NCBI GenBank assembly: GCA_028565635.1
Contig: JAOXYB010064857.1
Coordinates: 1-10,342, forward strand
From: Phoronis ovalis
Taxonomy: Eukaryota > Phoronida > Phoronidae
DNA: 10,342 nucleotides
Reading direction: 5' to 3'
The translations under genes were made by a program, and so were the position numbers. Each line of letters starts with the position of its first letter. Position 1 is the stretch's first letter. Shown one piece after another: positions 8,139 through 10,342 of this stretch. The notes beneath the pieces were generated by a model. It made no database searches and was not told the DNA's origin. It was given only the letters and a program-made list of their open reading frames with translations.

Positions 8139-8160
8139 CTGAAATTTAAAAAAATGTGAG
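8139..8160 (-). other. 3' splice acceptor of a probable 5' UTR intron of the TPR gene
   Basis: Seen on the minus strand: a T-rich tract followed by AAATTTCAG, with the exon beginning ACCATGG at 8138. The CAG occupies 8141-8139. The pairing of a pyrimidine tract, a perfect CAG and an immediate Kozak start is strong. The matching donor is not certain. GTAAG at 8997-8993 (minus strand) and GGTAATA near 8634-8628 are candidates, giving introns of roughly 0.5-0.9 kb. If the site is not used, the same ATG still starts the protein because an in-frame TAA lies at 8165-8163. Confidence 0.65.
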
Positions 8161-8165
8161 TATTA

Positions 8166-10342
8166 TGACTTTTTAAAGTATTGACCATTCGTTTTTCATG
8201 TGGTTTCTGCTTAAAGTTTAAAGAGTCCATTTGTTCATTCCTGCTCAAAAATGAATGAATTTTTTTAATTACATTAGAACGGTTTTCTATAATACATTGG
8301 CACAAATTGTTAACGTTTCTTAGAGGAACAAGCATATTAAACTTAGACAGATGAATACACAGTGCACATTTGCATACTGTATACTTCTCGGGCAGCCAAT
8401 CTTTGTCCTATGAAAATTATGAATTATGATTGATAAAAAGTAAAACATGTATTTAGTTCTGTGTAAGTTAAATATGCTTTCATATTTTTTAGCTTCATGT
8501 CATCATATCATCATGCCATTCAAGGAAATAAATAATACACTACTAGCACTTTTTATTTTTATTTTCATTATTTTATGTGCAAACGTTTAAAATAAATACC
8601 ATAATGCATCAAAAGATATTACCATCCACTTCCCCCGCAAAAGAAATTATAAAACATCCTAAACATTACACTAAACAATATCCAGGGAGCGATAAAGATG
8701 ATAATGTATCCTACTCCTAATTAATTGTTCTTGTTACCATGACAACAGATCGAATCTTTGTTATTGTACTACAGAGATTTACGAAATAACAAACACGTAA
8801 AAAATGTACTTTGCGTACTAAATTTGTTAAATTTCACATCAGAAAAGTAATCTTTCCCTATTTGACTACCCTTTCGACAAATAGAACCAAAAACGCCAGC
8901 AGAAAGGAGTAAAGAAGAAAATAATGAATATAAGAATAAGACCTACTTCCAGACAATGACACCTGGTATGTGGGGTTGCACCAGATTGCGTTCTTACTCC
9001 AAAGTAATATTAATTAATCAAAGTATCAACATTTTGTTCATTGTATACAATCCATATACGATCCAGTGACATGTCTTAGACATAAGACACGCCTTCTCAT
9101 TTAAGTTCATTATTACATTATATTATGATTTCATCATATAAAAGGTAATGAAACCAGCTTTGCTATAAGCTTCCTTGACATGTCATTTTCGTATTAGGAT
9201 CGAGGATAATTCATGCTCATTTTATACTATGAGTTTAAGGTTTGGTAGATAAATGCAAAAAAGACAAAGGCATACATAAAAGGTAACTATACAAAAATCA
9301 TAAAAATAATGTGATTATCTAACATATGATTTATAATATAATCAGTAAGCAGATGTTTTGGTTTAAATCTCTGATCATATTTTTGAAAACGCAAACTAGA
9401 ATAGTCCGGCAATATAAAACCAAAATTGGGGCGAATTGTGCACTTTTTGATAGAAGCTCCGAATTTTGTACAAATGGACAGTTCAACATTGTGACGAGAT
9501 AACAAGCTGAAAATTGACCAAAATTGACTTTCGACAGGGATTTCCACACAGATATTTTTAAAATATTGATTGGAAGTGCATCTCAAAAACAGATGTCAGA
9601 AAAAATGGAGCTTTGTGACGGTTCAATTTTGACAGATATAACTTTTAATTGAATTAAAATTTCAGAATCTGGAATATGTTTTAGAGAATGTATCAGAATG
9701 TAATAGTTCTGCATCCGTTAGATTGCTATTGTTGAATGTTTGTTTTTTTGTAGATTGAGATTTTTGCGCAAAACATTCAGTTTTCTGATTTTATAATGAC
9801 TGTATATGAAATAAAACATGGGTAGCTTTATAATATTGGATTTTAAACGTTTTAATATTTTATATCAGCAATAAACTATTCAAAAGTGTACATGAATTTT
9901 GAGTTGAACTAACAATCATTGAATTTGCTTTTCTATGCAAAATATGCGTTTGTTCAATATATGAGCAGAAAAATACATTTACTCGCGAATTAAATGATCA
10001 GATTTTATGAAACGAATGAATGAATTTTACGAGCAAAAACCCTAGCTAGGAATGTGACGGTTATTGTAAGACATGGCTGGACATTTTGAGTGTTTGCTGC
10101 ACATTGCCGTCTAAAGAATAGCTGTACACCCAAGGTAGCAAACGGCTAACTTAATATCTTTCGTTTGAATTTTAGATAAAATTCCAGTTGTTTATAAACT
10201 ATAGTTCATAGTTAATGTACATTAACGAAATTTTACATATTTCTAAGATCCATGGTCGGGTCGACGTTGGCATGTTTGTATTTGCTTTGATGTTCTTTTG
10301 CATATAACTGAGCGTTCAACGTTGATAAAAGGCTTTTAAGGT
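8166..10342. other. Upstream flank of the TPR gene: AT-rich, no gene recognised
   Basis: This should contain the 5' UTR exon and promoter of the minus-strand gene, but I cannot place them. An octamer-like ATTTGCAT at 8368-8375 and several minus-strand donor-like GTAAG or GTAATA sites are the only regulatory hints. Open frames on the minus strand at 9287-9586 and 9331-9549 start with TTG and GTG and resemble no family I know. The segment 9440-9660 has a few short related words (AAAATTGAC repeated at 9511-9530; TTGTGACG at about 9490 and again at 9614), perhaps an old repeat. Nothing resembling a tRNA, rRNA or intact transposon is visible. Confidence 0.6.

Noticed and set aside
8039-8335. 98-codon minus-strand frame overlapping the start of the TPR gene
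   Set aside because: It runs through the splice acceptor into the main exon in a different frame, shows no domain, and is better explained as intron sequence plus frame shadow.
8368-8375. Octamer motif ATTTGCAT as a promoter element of the TPR gene
   Set aside because: A single eight-base match in AT-rich DNA with no TATA box, start site or paired element next to it.
9287-9586. 99-codon minus-strand frame, and the overlapping 9331-9549 frame
   Set aside because: They start with TTG and GTG with a stop just upstream, and no family is recognised; kept only as a possible repeat remnant.
1-10342. CRISPR array, tRNA genes, prophage or insertion sequence
   Set aside because: No regularly spaced short repeats with unique spacers, no tRNA B-box, no transposase or integrase reading frame, and the splice signals point to eukaryotic DNA.

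Overview
The window looks like AT-rich nuclear DNA of an invertebrate animal. The evidence is a low gene density, spliceosomal splice-site consensus sequences (GTAAGT/GTAAGG donors, pyrimidine-tract CAG acceptors), Kozak-type start contexts, and a large repeat-rich protein of a kind I associate with aquatic invertebrates such as molluscs and cnidarians. A bivalve would fit, but the sequence does not settle the taxon. Nothing suggests a bacterial or viral genome: there are no Shine-Dalgarno-led operons, and most of the window is non-coding.

The one certain gene lies on the minus strand at 8135 to 4608. It is a single uninterrupted 1175-codon exon. Its ATG follows a clean 3' splice acceptor by three bases (exon start ACC-ATG-G), so the gene probably has an intron in its 5' UTR and an intronless coding region. 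The protein joins an N-terminal nucleotidyltransferase-like module (DUF294 / PII-uridylyltransferase type, with GS...D-x-E around residues 219-233), a helical region like the DUF294 C-terminal domain (about 385-480), and about 13 tetratricopeptide repeats (about 590-1128) of the kinesin-light-chain/nephrocystin-3 kind, ending in an acidic tail. Nine successive intervals in the TPR array are exactly 43 residues (129 bp). Part of the array is a nearly identical 258-bp tandem duplication, showing that it is still changing length.

The left end (about 270-2250, plus strand) carries no long ORF. It does contain a CCAAT box, an E-box, a TATAAATAG box, two strong donors and several acceptors that together outline a small, low-confidence multi-exon transcription unit. 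One spliced reading frame (378-394 joined to 994-1126) would encode 49 residues. Another chain of phase-compatible exons (1047-1157, 1409-1436, 1839-1963) would encode about 87. They overlap in different frames, so at most one is likely to be the main product, and the locus may be non-coding RNA or a gene relic.

The stretches 2246-4607 and 8166-10342 hold no gene I can support. They are AT-rich with a few minor simple-sequence runs and candidate polyadenylation signals. No tRNA, rRNA, CRISPR array or intact transposon was found.
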